This document shows positions 8,379 through 16,703 of a stretch of DNA of 64,000 nt, piece by piece. Made by a program: the position numbers and the translations under genes. The stretch is taken from the NCBI RefSeq assembly GCF_002224225.1, contig NZ_NJGG01000001.1, positions 372,001-436,000 on the forward strand. Direction: 5' to 3'. Numbering within the stretch: the stretch's first letter is position 1; each line of letters opens with the position of its first letter. The stretch comes from Polynucleobacter cosmopolitanus (GTDB lineage: Bacteria > Pseudomonadota > Gammaproteobacteria > Burkholderiales > Burkholderiaceae). The notes under the pieces were generated by a model. The model saw only the letters and a list, made by a program, of their open reading frames with translations. It did not search any database and had not been told where the DNA came from.

Positions 8379-9263
8379 GCTGCCAAATGCTCCTTGATTG
8401 AAATCACTGATTGCTTGATTAATTTCTTCACGGGTATTCATCACAAAAGGACCATATCCGACAATCGGCTCGGCAATTGGTTCGCCACTTAACAGCAATG
8501 CCACGGTATCTTCAAGGGCTTTGACTTTGATGTCTTGCCCATCTTGACTAAATATCAGCATCTTTGCATCCTGTGCCACTGCACCACGCTCACCGGCACT
8601 TTCTAAAGCGCCACGCAAAACAACCACGGAAGCATTCCAACCATTGGGCGCGGGCAAAACAAGTTCCTCGCCTTTTTTCAAACGAATATCAAACACATTC
8701 ATGGGGGTAAACGTTTTTGCAGGACCCACTTGTCCTTCATGCTCGCCAGCAATCACTCGGATTGATCCGCTGGAGTTTGATAATTGAATCTCGGGAATGC
8801 TCTGACTTAAGATCTCCTGATAAGTGGGTGGAGTCATTTTGTGTTTGGCTGGCAAATTCACCCAGAGCTGCACCATTTGGAAAATTCCACCTTGCTTTGC
8901 AAAAGCATCAGAATGAAATTCTTGATGAAGGATGCCAGAGCCAGCAGTCATCCACTGAACATCTCCTGGGCCAATCGTTCCACCTTGACCCGTTGAATCC
9001 TTATGAGAAACTCCTCCCTCATAAACAATGGTGACCGTTTCAAAACCACGGTGAGGATGAGTGCCAACTCCCTTGCGCTCATTTGTTGGTGGAAACTCGG
9101 TCGGCCCAGCCAAATCAAGCATCAAAAATGGGCTCATCTCTTTACCCAACTGCTGATAAAAGAATAAAGTGCGCACGGGAAAACCATCGCCAACCCAATG
9201 GCCTTGATCATTTCCCTGAATACCAACAAAACGCTTCATATTGATTGACCCTAGCTCGCTCAT
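8373..9263 (-). CDS. Pirin family protein
   Basis: A 296-residue bicupin protein of the pirin family. The N-terminal cupin carries the metal-binding pattern 'GTHPHRGFETVTIVYEG' followed by 'WMTAGSGILHQEFH', which supplies the His/His/His/Glu iron ligands. The C-terminal cupin holds 'LSGEPIAEPIVGYGPFVMNTREEI', the usual pirin ending. Bacterial pirins include quercetin dioxygenases and redox-linked regulators; the role here is unknown. Two starts are possible: ATG 9263 (296 aa) or ATG 9239 (288 aa, 'MKRFVGIQG'), the latter closer to family N-termini. It stands alone on the minus strand. Confidence 0.9.
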   Translation of the reverse strand: MSELGSINMKRFVGIQGNDQGHWVGDGFPVRTLFFYQQLGKEMSPFLMLDLAGPTEFPPTNERKGVGTHPHRGFETVTIVYEGGVSHKDSTGQGGTIGPGDVQWMTAGSGILHQEFHSDAFAKQGGIFQMVQLWVNLPAKHKMTPPTYQEILSQSIPEIQLSNSSGSIRVIAGEHEGQVGPAKTFTPMNVFDIRLKKGEELVLPAPNGWNASVVVLRGALESAGERGAVAQDAKMLIFSQDGQDIKVKALEDTVALLLSGEPIAEPIVGYGPFVMNTREEINQAISDFNQGAFGSI

Positions 9264-9373
9264 TTGTTTAATCTTATATATCCATATTAATCACTATCTG
9301 AATTATTTTCAGGCGCATTGCATAATAAGGATATCTTTTATTTTCCTATACGCAACAGATAAGACATTAAGGC

Positions 9374-10009
9374 ATGTTCAGCACACCAACCCTCAGCTTT
9401 TTCCAAGAAATCATTGAGTTGATTGGCATCTTCTCATTTGCTGCTTCAGGGCTCATTGCTGGCTTACGAAAAAAATTAGACTTGGTGGGTGTCAGCATCG
9501 TGGCTGGTTTGACTGCTTTTGGTGGTGGCACATTAAGAGACATTCTTTTAGATCGCAGACCCTTCTTTTGGGTTGAACACTCTTACTGGCTTTGGGTGAT
9601 CATTGCATTGACCATTGTGAGCATTTGGTTCATTAAGAACAAACACATTGCCTACACAGAAAAAATGATTCAGTTGCCTGATGCCATGGGCCTTGCCTTG
9701 GCAACGATCCTGGGCACTCAAATTGCACTTCAATTTGACACGCCATTAGTAGTAGCCATTTTGCTAGGGGTTATTTCTGCAACTTTTGGGGGCGCTCTGC
9801 GAGACATCGTGTGCGGAGAAATTCCTCAGCTGTTCTATGACAACCGTCCCTATGCAGTGATTGCCTTTGCTGGAAGTGGTTTGTACATTCTGCTGAGCAC
9901 CTACTTGTTAGATGAATCCATGGCTGCAGTGGTTTCATTCATGTTCATTTTCATCATTCGTGCGATTGCCTTGTATAAGAATTGGCACCTACCCACATTC
10001 AGGGCTTAA
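9374..10009 (+). CDS. UPF0126 / TRIC-like membrane channel protein
   Basis: A 211-residue protein with about seven hydrophobic segments in two repeated halves. Each repeat has the UPF0126 signature: 'GVSIVAGLTAFGGGTLRDILLDRRP' and 'GVISATFGGALRDIVCGEIP', with the G-G-G/A-x-x-R-D core. This family (YicG, YadS) is structurally related to trimeric intracellular cation channels. Its stop is 2 bases before the double-cupin gene, so the two share a message. Physiological substrate is not known; glycine uptake has been proposed for some relatives. Confidence 0.85.
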   Translation: MFSTPTLSFFQEIIELIGIFSFAASGLIAGLRKKLDLVGVSIVAGLTAFGGGTLRDILLDRRPFFWVEHSYWLWVIIALTIVSIWFIKNKHIAYTEKMIQLPDAMGLALATILGTQIALQFDTPLVVAILLGVISATFGGALRDIVCGEIPQLFYDNRPYAVIAFAGSGLYILLSTYLLDESMAAVVSFMFIFIIRAIALYKNWHLPTFRA

Positions 10010-10011
10010 TC

Positions 10012-10683
10012 ATGAACATCCATGCTGACTTCAGTCAAAAAGCCGTGGTCAACACTCACGAAGCACCGTGGTTGCCATCACCTATGGCAGGCGTTCATCG
10101 AAAACCTCTGGATCGCATTGGTGATGAAGTTGCGATTGCAACCACCATCGTGAGCTATGCGCCGAATTCTTCTTTCCCTAAACACGCCCATCCTGCTGGG
10201 GAAGAAATCTTGGTGCTTGAAGGCACTTTCTCAGATGAAAGTGGTGATTACTCAGCAGGGATGTACCTGCGCAATCCACCCAACAGTTCACACACCCCTT
10301 ATTCAAAAGAAGGCTGCACGATTTTTGTCAAATTAAGACAATTTCATCCCGATGATTCAGCCACCATCAGAATCGACACCAAGAACACTGCCTGGTATCC
10401 AGGCCTGGTTCCTGGACTGTCCGTGATGCCCTTGCATGAATTCGATGGTGTAGGCACAGCACTGGTGCGTTGGGCACCCAACACCATATTCAATCCACAC
10501 GTTCATCCAGGCGGAGAAGAGATTCTGGTTTTAGAAGGTGTCTTTCATGATGAGCACGGCTCATACCCGAGTGGCACATGGATCAGAAGCCCCAGATACA
10601 GCACCCACAAACCATTCACAAAATCAGAGGGCGCCCTCATCTATGTCAAAACAGGGCATCTGAATCACAAGCTAGATCGATAA
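10012..10683 (+). CDS. Double-cupin ChrR-like protein
   Basis: A 223-residue protein with two cupin domains of the ChrR anti-sigma type. Each repeat reads 'F-x-x-H-x-H-P-x-G-E-E-I-L-V-L-E-G-x-F-x-D-E' (near residues 50-75 and 160-185), the metal-site core, followed by 'G-x-W/Y-x-R-x-P'. The zinc anti-sigma domain found in true ChrR is absent, so it is a cupin-only relative and probably not an anti-sigma factor. The ATG at 10012 follows the upstream stop by 2 bases; an earlier frame start at 9982 lies inside the preceding gene. Its stop nearly touches the convergent histidine kinase. Ligand unknown. Confidence 0.8.
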   Translation: MNIHADFSQKAVVNTHEAPWLPSPMAGVHRKPLDRIGDEVAIATTIVSYAPNSSFPKHAHPAGEEILVLEGTFSDESGDYSAGMYLRNPPNSSHTPYSKEGCTIFVKLRQFHPDDSATIRIDTKNTAWYPGLVPGLSVMPLHEFDGVGTALVRWAPNTIFNPHVHPGGEEILVLEGVFHDEHGSYPSGTWIRSPRYSTHKPFTKSEGALIYVKTGHLNHKLDR

Positions 10684-10684
10684 G

Positions 10685-12133
10685 CTAACCTACCGAAGGT
10701 AGCTCCACGACAAACCGAGCTCCACCGCCAATCGCGTCCTCATGGCGAATTGAGCCACCATATCTAGTGACAATGTGCTTACATAGCCACAAACCCAAGC
10801 CCATTCCCGTCTGCTTGGTCGTACTCAAGAGCTCAAAAAGTTGAGATTTAAATTCAATCGGTACCCCTGCACCATTATCAGAAATACTTAGGTGAATAAA
10901 ATGCTCATCCTTGGCAGCTTCTATAACAATTCGACGCTGAAGTGTTCCTGCGTTAGCTAGAGCCTGGATCGCATTATTAAGTAGGTTTAGTATGACTTGC
11001 TCAATTTCAGAAGAATTTACTCGAATCCGCAATTCATCATCAACTTGAAGTTGAATTTGAATATTCCTAGACTTTAGTTCTGGCTTAACAATCTCTAAAA
11101 ATTTATCAATCAGCTTGCCAAGCTCGACCTCTTCAGCATTTGAGTCAATTTCAGTAAAGATTGATCTGAGAGATTTAACAATTGCTGCTGCGCGCTTATT
11201 ATCTTCTTCTAGAGAATCTAAAACCTCTTTACCTAAATCAGGATTCAGCACCCCTTTTTCTAAATTCATTTTAAGAAACTGGATATTGAGGTTAGATGCG
11301 CCAAGAGGTTGATTGAGCTCATGAGCAATCGAAGCAGACAGCGCGCCTGTGGCAGCGGTCTTATTAGCCTTCATCAGACCGTAGATAAGACGCTCTTTCT
11401 CTTTTAAAAGTTCGGTAATTTTTTTATTCTCTTCGGTTGTACTCTTTAAGGCATTGGCAATTTGGTTTTCTTTTCTAATCTGCTTTTCCAAATAGAAACT
11501 ATTAAGTGCCACATACACCAAGATCGTGCTGCCATAACCAATCCATAAAAGTGTTAAAGCCAGAGCATCCTGAGCATATAAAAAGAAATTAGTTTGGGTG
11601 CTTCCGAACAATATCCAAAGTGTTCTAAGAATTTCTCCAAATAAGGTAAAGGCCGTTAAAAAAATCAGCCACCTTACAACTATTGTTGGATCTACTTTGT
11701 AATACTTTCTCAACTCCCAGATTTGCCATATTAAAAATAATTCTTGAGTAATTGTGATCAAAGCCACGCGATGCTTAAAGGTGTCTGGTGTTACCCTCAA
11801 ATAGTCATAAAGAAAGGCAATAAAAACTGGGATCAGCCACAAAAGCACTGCTTGAATCTTGGTAAAGGGGCGTTGATTCCAAGAGCGATATAAAAATATC
11901 AGAAGAAAAACAGAAACAATGAACGAAGTGTTTGCTACTGTGAGAAGAAAGTTATGCGTCCACAAAGCAATGCCAAAGCTGAAAGAGGACAGCGAGAAAA
12001 TTCCCACGCTCAACGGCCAATAGATGCTCAGCCCACTAGCAGCACTGACGCGGTATTGATACAGGGCGCTTAAAAATAACCCCAGACCAATTAGTGAAAA
12101 AGCGATAAAAAAGATTTGATTGGCTAACTCCAT
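10685..12133 (-). CDS. Orphan sensor histidine kinase with multi-TM sensor
   Basis: A 482-residue kinase. Residues 1-215 form about seven membrane helices with short loops and no large periplasmic domain, so it probably senses a membrane or intramembrane signal. A short coiled coil (about 215-255) leads to HisKA, with phospho-acceptor His271 in 'SIAHELNQPLGAS', then the ATPase domain with N-box 'ILNLLNNAIQAL', G1 'SDNGAGVP' and G2 'GMGLGLWLC'. The 'ELNQPLG' H-box is that of the DctB/FixL-like group. No response regulator is adjacent: the neighbours are a convergent cupin gene and tRNA-Phe, so its partner must be elsewhere. Confidence 0.9.
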   Translation of the reverse strand: MELANQIFFIAFSLIGLGLFLSALYQYRVSAASGLSIYWPLSVGIFSLSSFSFGIALWTHNFLLTVANTSFIVSVFLLIFLYRSWNQRPFTKIQAVLLWLIPVFIAFLYDYLRVTPDTFKHRVALITITQELFLIWQIWELRKYYKVDPTIVVRWLIFLTAFTLFGEILRTLWILFGSTQTNFFLYAQDALALTLLWIGYGSTILVYVALNSFYLEKQIRKENQIANALKSTTEENKKITELLKEKERLIYGLMKANKTAATGALSASIAHELNQPLGASNLNIQFLKMNLEKGVLNPDLGKEVLDSLEEDNKRAAAIVKSLRSIFTEIDSNAEEVELGKLIDKFLEIVKPELKSRNIQIQLQVDDELRIRVNSSEIEQVILNLLNNAIQALANAGTLQRRIVIEAAKDEHFIHLSISDNGAGVPIEFKSQLFELLSTTKQTGMGLGLWLCKHIVTRYGGSIRHEDAIGGGARFVVELPSVG

Positions 12134-12201
12134 GATCTACATGGTACTAAAGATCATTAGGTATGTCGTTTAAAACGACATGCCAGCACACTACAGAAAC
12201 G

Positions 12202-12224
12202 AAAAAACCACCCGAAGGTGGTTT
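12202..12224 (-). terminator. Terminator downstream of tRNA-Phe
   Basis: Read on the minus strand, AACCACC / GGTGGTT (7-bp stem, TTCG tetraloop at 12213-12216) is followed by a run of six T residues. It lies 10 bases beyond the tRNA 3' end and fits a rho-independent terminator for it. Confidence 0.85.
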
Positions 12225-12233
12225 ATAGAATCT

Positions 12234-12309
12234 TGGTGGCCCGGGGCGGAATCGAACCACCGACACAAGGATTTTCAATCCTCTGCTCTACCGACTGAGC
12301 TACCAGGCC
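12234..12309 (-). tRNA. tRNA-Phe (GAA)
   Basis: A complete 76-nt tRNA on the minus strand with encoded CCA. The acceptor stem is GGCCTGG/CCGGGCC with one G-U pair; the D arm is 'GCTCAGTCGGTAGAGC', the anticodon loop 'TTGAAAA' contains GAA, and the T arm is 'GGTTCGATTCC'. It lies downstream of modA and is followed by its own terminator. Confidence 0.98.
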
Positions 12310-12363
12310 AAGAATCGAGAATTGTACTATAAAAGGCTTTTTACCCCAAACTGCCCACCCCAG

Positions 12364-13170
12364 TTAAGGGGCTGAGTAGCCATTAAGCCTAAGAACATCC
12401 TTGGCTTTGGCACTTTGCAGATGGGCATAAAAATCCACAGCTGGCTTAGGTGGGTTCTTCATTAACACCATCCTCTGCTTGATTGGTTCATGAAAGTTCT
12501 CAGGGATTAAAAGGTGATCTGCTATTTGCGCCACTTCTTTAGATTTGGCCAAAGAATAAGCTGTTAATCCGATACCTGCCGAACCAGAAGTCACAAACAT
12601 GGTTGCTGATGAAATACTCTCACCAAAAACAATCTTATTCTTTGCGGCCTCATACAAACCGAGTGCATTCAGAAAATCAATGGCTGCTTTTCCATAAGGC
12701 GCTGTATCAGGCTTCGCGATGGCGATCTTATTCACATCCTCAATAATTTTCTTCAGCTCAACTTGATTGAGACTCAACCTGATCTTTTTTGACTTATGCA
12801 CAATCAAAGCCAGTCTGCCAATCGCATAAATCTTTCCTTCATCCACAGTCAAACCCTGACGATATAAAGTCAAAGGGAAACTCTCATCAGCAGACACAAA
12901 CAAATGAAATGGCGCGCCCTGTTGTATTTGACGGGCAAAATTACCAGATGAGCCATAAATGATTCTTAAGTCCTGACCACCTGCTATTTTGTATTGTTGA
13001 TAGATCTCTTCCATCGCTGGCTTCATGTTTGCAGCAACCACCACGGTGGCTTGCTGAGCATTTGCCAAGGAAACAAAGAAAACCGTTACTAACGATAAAA
13101 AAATTATTGGTGATAACAAATATCTAATCTTCATGAAGTTCATACACAAAAATTTTGTGATGAAAAGCAA
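12364..13170 (-). CDS. modA: ModA-like molybdate/oxyanion-binding periplasmic protein
   Basis: A type II periplasmic binding protein of about 268 residues. After a signal peptide ending near 'SLANAQQA', the mature part begins 'VVVAANMKPAMEEI' and includes 'YGSSGNFARQIQQGAPFHLFVSADESFP', the usual ModA oxyanion-binding serines, and 'SGSAGIGLTAYSLA' in the second lobe. Two starts are possible: the TTG at 13170, which immediately follows the ntrX stop and has AGGTGA just upstream, or the ATG at 13134, which gives a more normal signal peptide. No modB or modC follows; the next gene is tRNA-Phe. It is thus an orphan binding protein in the ntrYX transcript, and the ligand is inferred. Confidence 0.85.
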   Translation of the reverse strand: MLFITKFLCMNFMKIRYLLSPIIFLSLVTVFFVSLANAQQATVVVAANMKPAMEEIYQQYKIAGGQDLRIIYGSSGNFARQIQQGAPFHLFVSADESFPLTLYRQGLTVDEGKIYAIGRLALIVHKSKKIRLSLNQVELKKIIEDVNKIAIAKPDTAPYGKAAIDFLNALGLYEAAKNKIVFGESISSATMFVTSGSAGIGLTAYSLAKSKEVAQIADHLLIPENFHEPIKQRMVLMKNPPKPAVDFYAHLQSAKAKDVLRLNGYSAP

Positions 13171-13848
13171 CTAATCACCTTTGTAATTACCAACATCAAT
13201 GCCAAGTGCCTTGAGCTTTCGGTAAAGATGGGTTCTCTCTAGGCCAGTCTTTTCTGCAACGCGTGTCATGCTGCCTGAAGCTTGGTTGAGATGGTATTCA
13301 AAATAAGCTTTTTCGAATAAGTCTCTGGCTTCCCTTAATGGCAGATCGATGTAACTTAAATTGAATTCGGCTTGATTGGTATCGGCTTCTTCAACAATGA
13401 ATTCCTCAATCTTGCTGCTGATTTGTACAGACCCATCCGCCTTGATGTCAGTTTTAGTTTCAACAACAAATAACTCTTTAGGAGGTGCTTTTTGTAAAGC
13501 CTGCTCCACTGTTTTCAATAATTTCTGTAGCGCAATGGGTTTTTCTAAAAAGTTCACCGCACCAATTCTGGTGGCCTCTACGGCTGTATCAATGGTGGCG
13601 TGCCCTGACATCATCACCACTGGCATGGTCAGCTGACCATTGTTCGACCACTCTTTTAAAAGAGTCACGCCATCAACGTCAGGCATCCAAATGTCTAAAA
13701 GAACCAAATCAGGCTCAAGATTTTCTCGGGCTTTTCTAGCCTCATTTGCATTCTGCGCAGATACCACCGAGTGCCCCTCATCCGTTAGGATCTCATTGAG
13801 GAGCTCTCTGATGCCCATCTCGTCATCAACAACTAAGATACTTGCCAT
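13171..13848 (-). CDS. NtrX-like response regulator without AAA+ domain
   Basis: A 225-residue response regulator. The receiver domain (1-120) has Asp8/Asp9, phospho-acceptor Asp52 in 'LVLLDIWMPDVDG', Ser81 and Lys103. A linker rich in acidic residues follows (about 125-165), then a Fis-type helix-turn-helix at the C-terminus ('ASGSMTRVAEKTGLERTHLYRKLKALG'). The central sigma-54-interacting AAA+ module of true NtrX/NtrC is absent, so it cannot activate sigma-54 promoters the usual way. It lies 2 bases after the ntrY-like kinase stop and is almost certainly its partner. Targets are unknown. Confidence 0.92.
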   Translation of the reverse strand: MASILVVDDEMGIRELLNEILTDEGHSVVSAQNANEARKARENLEPDLVLLDIWMPDVDGVTLLKEWSNNGQLTMPVVMMSGHATIDTAVEATRIGAVNFLEKPIALQKLLKTVEQALQKAPPKELFVVETKTDIKADGSVQISSKIEEFIVEEADTNQAEFNLSYIDLPLREARDLFEKAYFEYHLNQASGSMTRVAEKTGLERTHLYRKLKALGIDVGNYKGD

Positions 13849-13850
13849 AA

Positions 13851-16094
13851 CTAACTTTGCTTTACCAGTTGGTTGAAATAAATAGACACCTCGGCACCAA
13901 TGACCTGATTGTCTTCCATGCGATTACGTAATTCAATTCTTGCGCCGTGCTCATCCACGATTTTCTTCACAGTGGCAAGGCCTAAGCCTGTTCCCTTAGC
14001 CTTGGTTGTCACATAAGGCTCAAAGGCACGACTTAAAATTCTTGGGGCAAAACCTGTGCCCGCATCCAAAATACTCAATTTAACAATGCCCTTACCAACC
14101 TTATCATTCTCATTAGAATCTGGATAAGGCAAGAACTCTGTTTTCACCAAAATTGAAAAGTCCCCTTTGTTGGCTTCAACACTTGCATCAAGACCATTTT
14201 GAATCAGGTTATGAATCACCTGACGAATTTGCGTTGCGTCAGCCATGATCATCGGGCACGCTTGATCAAGATCTGCGCGCACCGGGGTGCCACCGTATAA
14301 ACCTAAGACATCAAGCACCAAACCATTCATTGATAATTCTTGTAACTGCGCATCCGGAGTTTTAGCAAAATCTCTGAAGTCATTCACCATCTGTTTCATC
14401 GCTTCAACTTGGGTGATGATGGTTGTGGTGCTGCGCTCAAGAAACTCTTGCTGCTGAGGAGCTAAATGCTCTTTTAACTTTAACTGAATTCTCTCAGCCG
14501 ACAATTGAATCGGCGTTAAAGGATTCTTGATTTCATGAGCCAAGCGTCTGGCCACATCGCCCCAGGCAATAGAGCGTTGAGCTGTGATCACCTCTGAAAT
14601 ATCATCAAACACCACAATGAATAGACCGCTTGGCAAATGAGTTCCGCGAACCAACAGAGTAATGCCATGATCATGCTGCGAATCTATATGACTTGATGCA
14701 TCCAAAATGATTTGTTTTTGCCAGTGATCACTTTGGTCATTACTGGAAATCTCATGGGCGCTGAATGCATCTTTAATAGCAGCCTCAAATTCTTGCAAGC
14801 GAGGAATACCGCCCAAGCCCTTACCAATCAGCTGGTCTAACGGAGTTCCAAAAATTCTAGAAGCGCCCGCATTAGAAACCACCAATTTAAACTCGGCATC
14901 CAATACACACACGCCAGCAGTTAAATTAGACAAAACACTTTCAGAAAAAGTTTTTGAATCTTCTAATAAATTTCTGGCTTCTAATAGCTGGCGGGTCATG
15001 ACATTGAATTGCTTGGTCAACAAACCAAGCTCATCCCCGGTGTTCAATTCCGGCTTAGGAGAAAGGTCTCCTTCTGCAACAGCTTTCGTACCCTTGAGCA
15101 ACATGATCAAAGGCGTGGCTAACTGACGCCCCAATAACAAGGCCAGGGCCATTGCAATGAACAATGCTAAAAACAGCGTAATTGTCAGAGTGCCGATATA
15201 CATCTTTCGCAAACCTGAACGACCAAGGGCTTTTTCTTGGTATTCAATGTAAGCGCTTTGAACGGCCAAAGCATTATTACTAAGACTTTCTGGCATGTTT
15301 TTAACCAGCAGTAAATACCTGTCCTCTGACTGAGCACGTAAATTAAATCCACCCAAACTGCCCCCAGAAATATTATCAATCGGGATCAACAATTTAATGG
15401 TGTAAGTTTTTTTAGAAAGCTCCGGATTTGGTTCATCTGTCTGCGTGAAATAACCCACCGATTTTGCCTGTTGCAACTTATCAGCCTGAGACATCTCAGA
15501 TACTGAAGAATTAAAACCAAGGCCGGCACTCGCAACAACTTTAGATCCCAAGCCAAACAAAGTGATTTCTTCAAGGCTGTTTTGCTCACGCTGTCTTGAC
15601 AATAACAAGGTCAAAGCGCCTTCACCAGAAGCGCGTGAGGTCGCTTGAATCTGAGTCGCAATCTCTCGACCCTTGCTCAATAAATCTGTGCGCGAAATCT
15701 CAATCGATGTTCTGCCCAATTGCAAGCCCGCCTCAAGAGCACGCTCAACCTTGACGTCAAACCATGACTCAATACTGCGAGACACAAACTGCAAAGAAAC
15801 GCCGTAAAGAATCGCGCCTGGCAAAACTCCTACCAAAGCAAAGAACATCGCTAACTTTGCAATCAATCTAGAGCCAAAATACTTTTGGCGCAAACGCATG
15901 GCCAGGTTAAAAACCAAGGCAACGATCACCAGCAAAAATAAAACCCCAATCAACACATTGGCGGCGAACAACAAAGCAAAATATTCGTCAAAAAAAGATG
16001 TGTTGGCTGAGGCAAAGGCCAACAGCAACAATAGAATAAGCGCCAAAAATACCACTACGCCAATCAAAAAAGGCTTGGCCAATAATCTCATCAT
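13851..16094 (-). CDS. NtrY-like membrane histidine kinase
   Basis: A 747-residue sensor kinase. Order seen: N-terminal membrane helices (about 8-30, 42-65, 80-105), an extracytoplasmic region to about 297, a further helix (298-322), a HAMP-like segment (323-375), a PAS domain (about 385-500), then HisKA with phospho-acceptor His520 in 'RRLAHEIKNPLTPIQLSAERI', and the ATPase domain ending in 'GTGLGLATVKKIVDEHGA'. The H-box is typical of NtrY/NtrB relatives. Its ATG overlaps the DUF4390 gene stop and the response regulator follows at once. NtrY naming is by architecture; a nitrogen signal is not demonstrated. Confidence 0.92.
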   Translation of the reverse strand: MMRLLAKPFLIGVVVFLALILLLLLAFASANTSFFDEYFALLFAANVLIGVLFLLVIVALVFNLAMRLRQKYFGSRLIAKLAMFFALVGVLPGAILYGVSLQFVSRSIESWFDVKVERALEAGLQLGRTSIEISRTDLLSKGREIATQIQATSRASGEGALTLLLSRQREQNSLEEITLFGLGSKVVASAGLGFNSSVSEMSQADKLQQAKSVGYFTQTDEPNPELSKKTYTIKLLIPIDNISGGSLGGFNLRAQSEDRYLLLVKNMPESLSNNALAVQSAYIEYQEKALGRSGLRKMYIGTLTITLFLALFIAMALALLLGRQLATPLIMLLKGTKAVAEGDLSPKPELNTGDELGLLTKQFNVMTRQLLEARNLLEDSKTFSESVLSNLTAGVCVLDAEFKLVVSNAGASRIFGTPLDQLIGKGLGGIPRLQEFEAAIKDAFSAHEISSNDQSDHWQKQIILDASSHIDSQHDHGITLLVRGTHLPSGLFIVVFDDISEVITAQRSIAWGDVARRLAHEIKNPLTPIQLSAERIQLKLKEHLAPQQQEFLERSTTTIITQVEAMKQMVNDFRDFAKTPDAQLQELSMNGLVLDVLGLYGGTPVRADLDQACPMIMADATQIRQVIHNLIQNGLDASVEANKGDFSILVKTEFLPYPDSNENDKVGKGIVKLSILDAGTGFAPRILSRAFEPYVTTKAKGTGLGLATVKKIVDEHGARIELRNRMEDNQVIGAEVSIYFNQLVKQS

Positions 16095-16681
16095 GGCTGA
16101 GCCCCAAGCGTTTGTGGAGCAGGCTGCACTCTTGGTATGAACTCAAAACGATGCCAATCACTGTGCAAATTCCAAGACTTAGAATTGATGGCATTCACCT
16201 GAAATGGCTTTGCCAATTGATTGGTATCCAAGCGCATTCGGACGGCCGCTTGATATGGTTGATTCAGTTCAACCATACCCTGGTCAATAACCACCCATCC
16301 CTCAGTTGTTTTTACCGCTGACAATGCCTGCTTTAATGTGGCAGCAGTCAAACTGAAAGTGCCCAGCGTCACACGGTATTGATTGGTCAGCGCTTGATAA
16401 GATATTTTAGAAACTCGTTGGACGTCGACGATCTTGTTATCCAACCAATACCATCTTTTTTTGCTCAACTGAAACTCAGTCACAAAATGAAGCGTCACAC
16501 CTTTTTTAACTAATTGCTCAAGGGCGGGGCTGAGCTCTAATTGAACATCTGCATTCAAAGCCCATGATTTTTCAAGCGGGGTTAAGCTAACATTACTAAA
16601 GCTAATTTCATTGGCATGCACAAAGCTGACCATGGTGGCCAGCAAAAAAATCTTAGCAATCCAATTGAATAGTTGGCGCAT
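16091..16681 (-). CDS. DUF4390 family exported protein
   Basis: A protein of about 196 residues from the ATG at 16681 ('MRQLFNWIAKIFLLATMVSFVHANEISFSNV'), with a clear Sec signal peptide cleaved after A-N-A-type residues. The mature part matches what I recall of DUF4390, a betaproteobacterial family encoded between rsmB and an NtrY-like kinase: 'LELSPALEQLVKKGVTLHFVTEFQL' and 'KISYQALTNQYRVTLG'. A longer frame to 16735 would overlap rsmB and lacks support. Its stop overlaps the kinase start (ATGA). A periplasmic partner for the NtrY-like sensor is an attractive inference from this coupling, but unproven. Confidence 0.85.
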   Translation of the reverse strand: MRQLFNWIAKIFLLATMVSFVHANEISFSNVSLTPLEKSWALNADVQLELSPALEQLVKKGVTLHFVTEFQLSKKRWYWLDNKIVDVQRVSKISYQALTNQYRVTLGTFSLTAATLKQALSAVKTTEGWVVIDQGMVELNQPYQAAVRMRLDTNQLAKPFQVNAINSKSWNLHSDWHRFEFIPRVQPAPQTLGAQP

Positions 16682-16703
16682 GCTGATTGTTAATCTAAAG
16701 CTT

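Noticed and set aside
10690-10702. Small hairpin CTACC-GAA-GGTAG at the cupin/kinase junction
   Set aside because: A 5-bp stem inside the kinase's last codons with no T-run on either side; not a credible terminator.
12234-12309. tRNA-Phe as a genomic-island attachment site
   Set aside because: No integrase, direct repeat of the tRNA 3' end or atypical genes were seen on either side.
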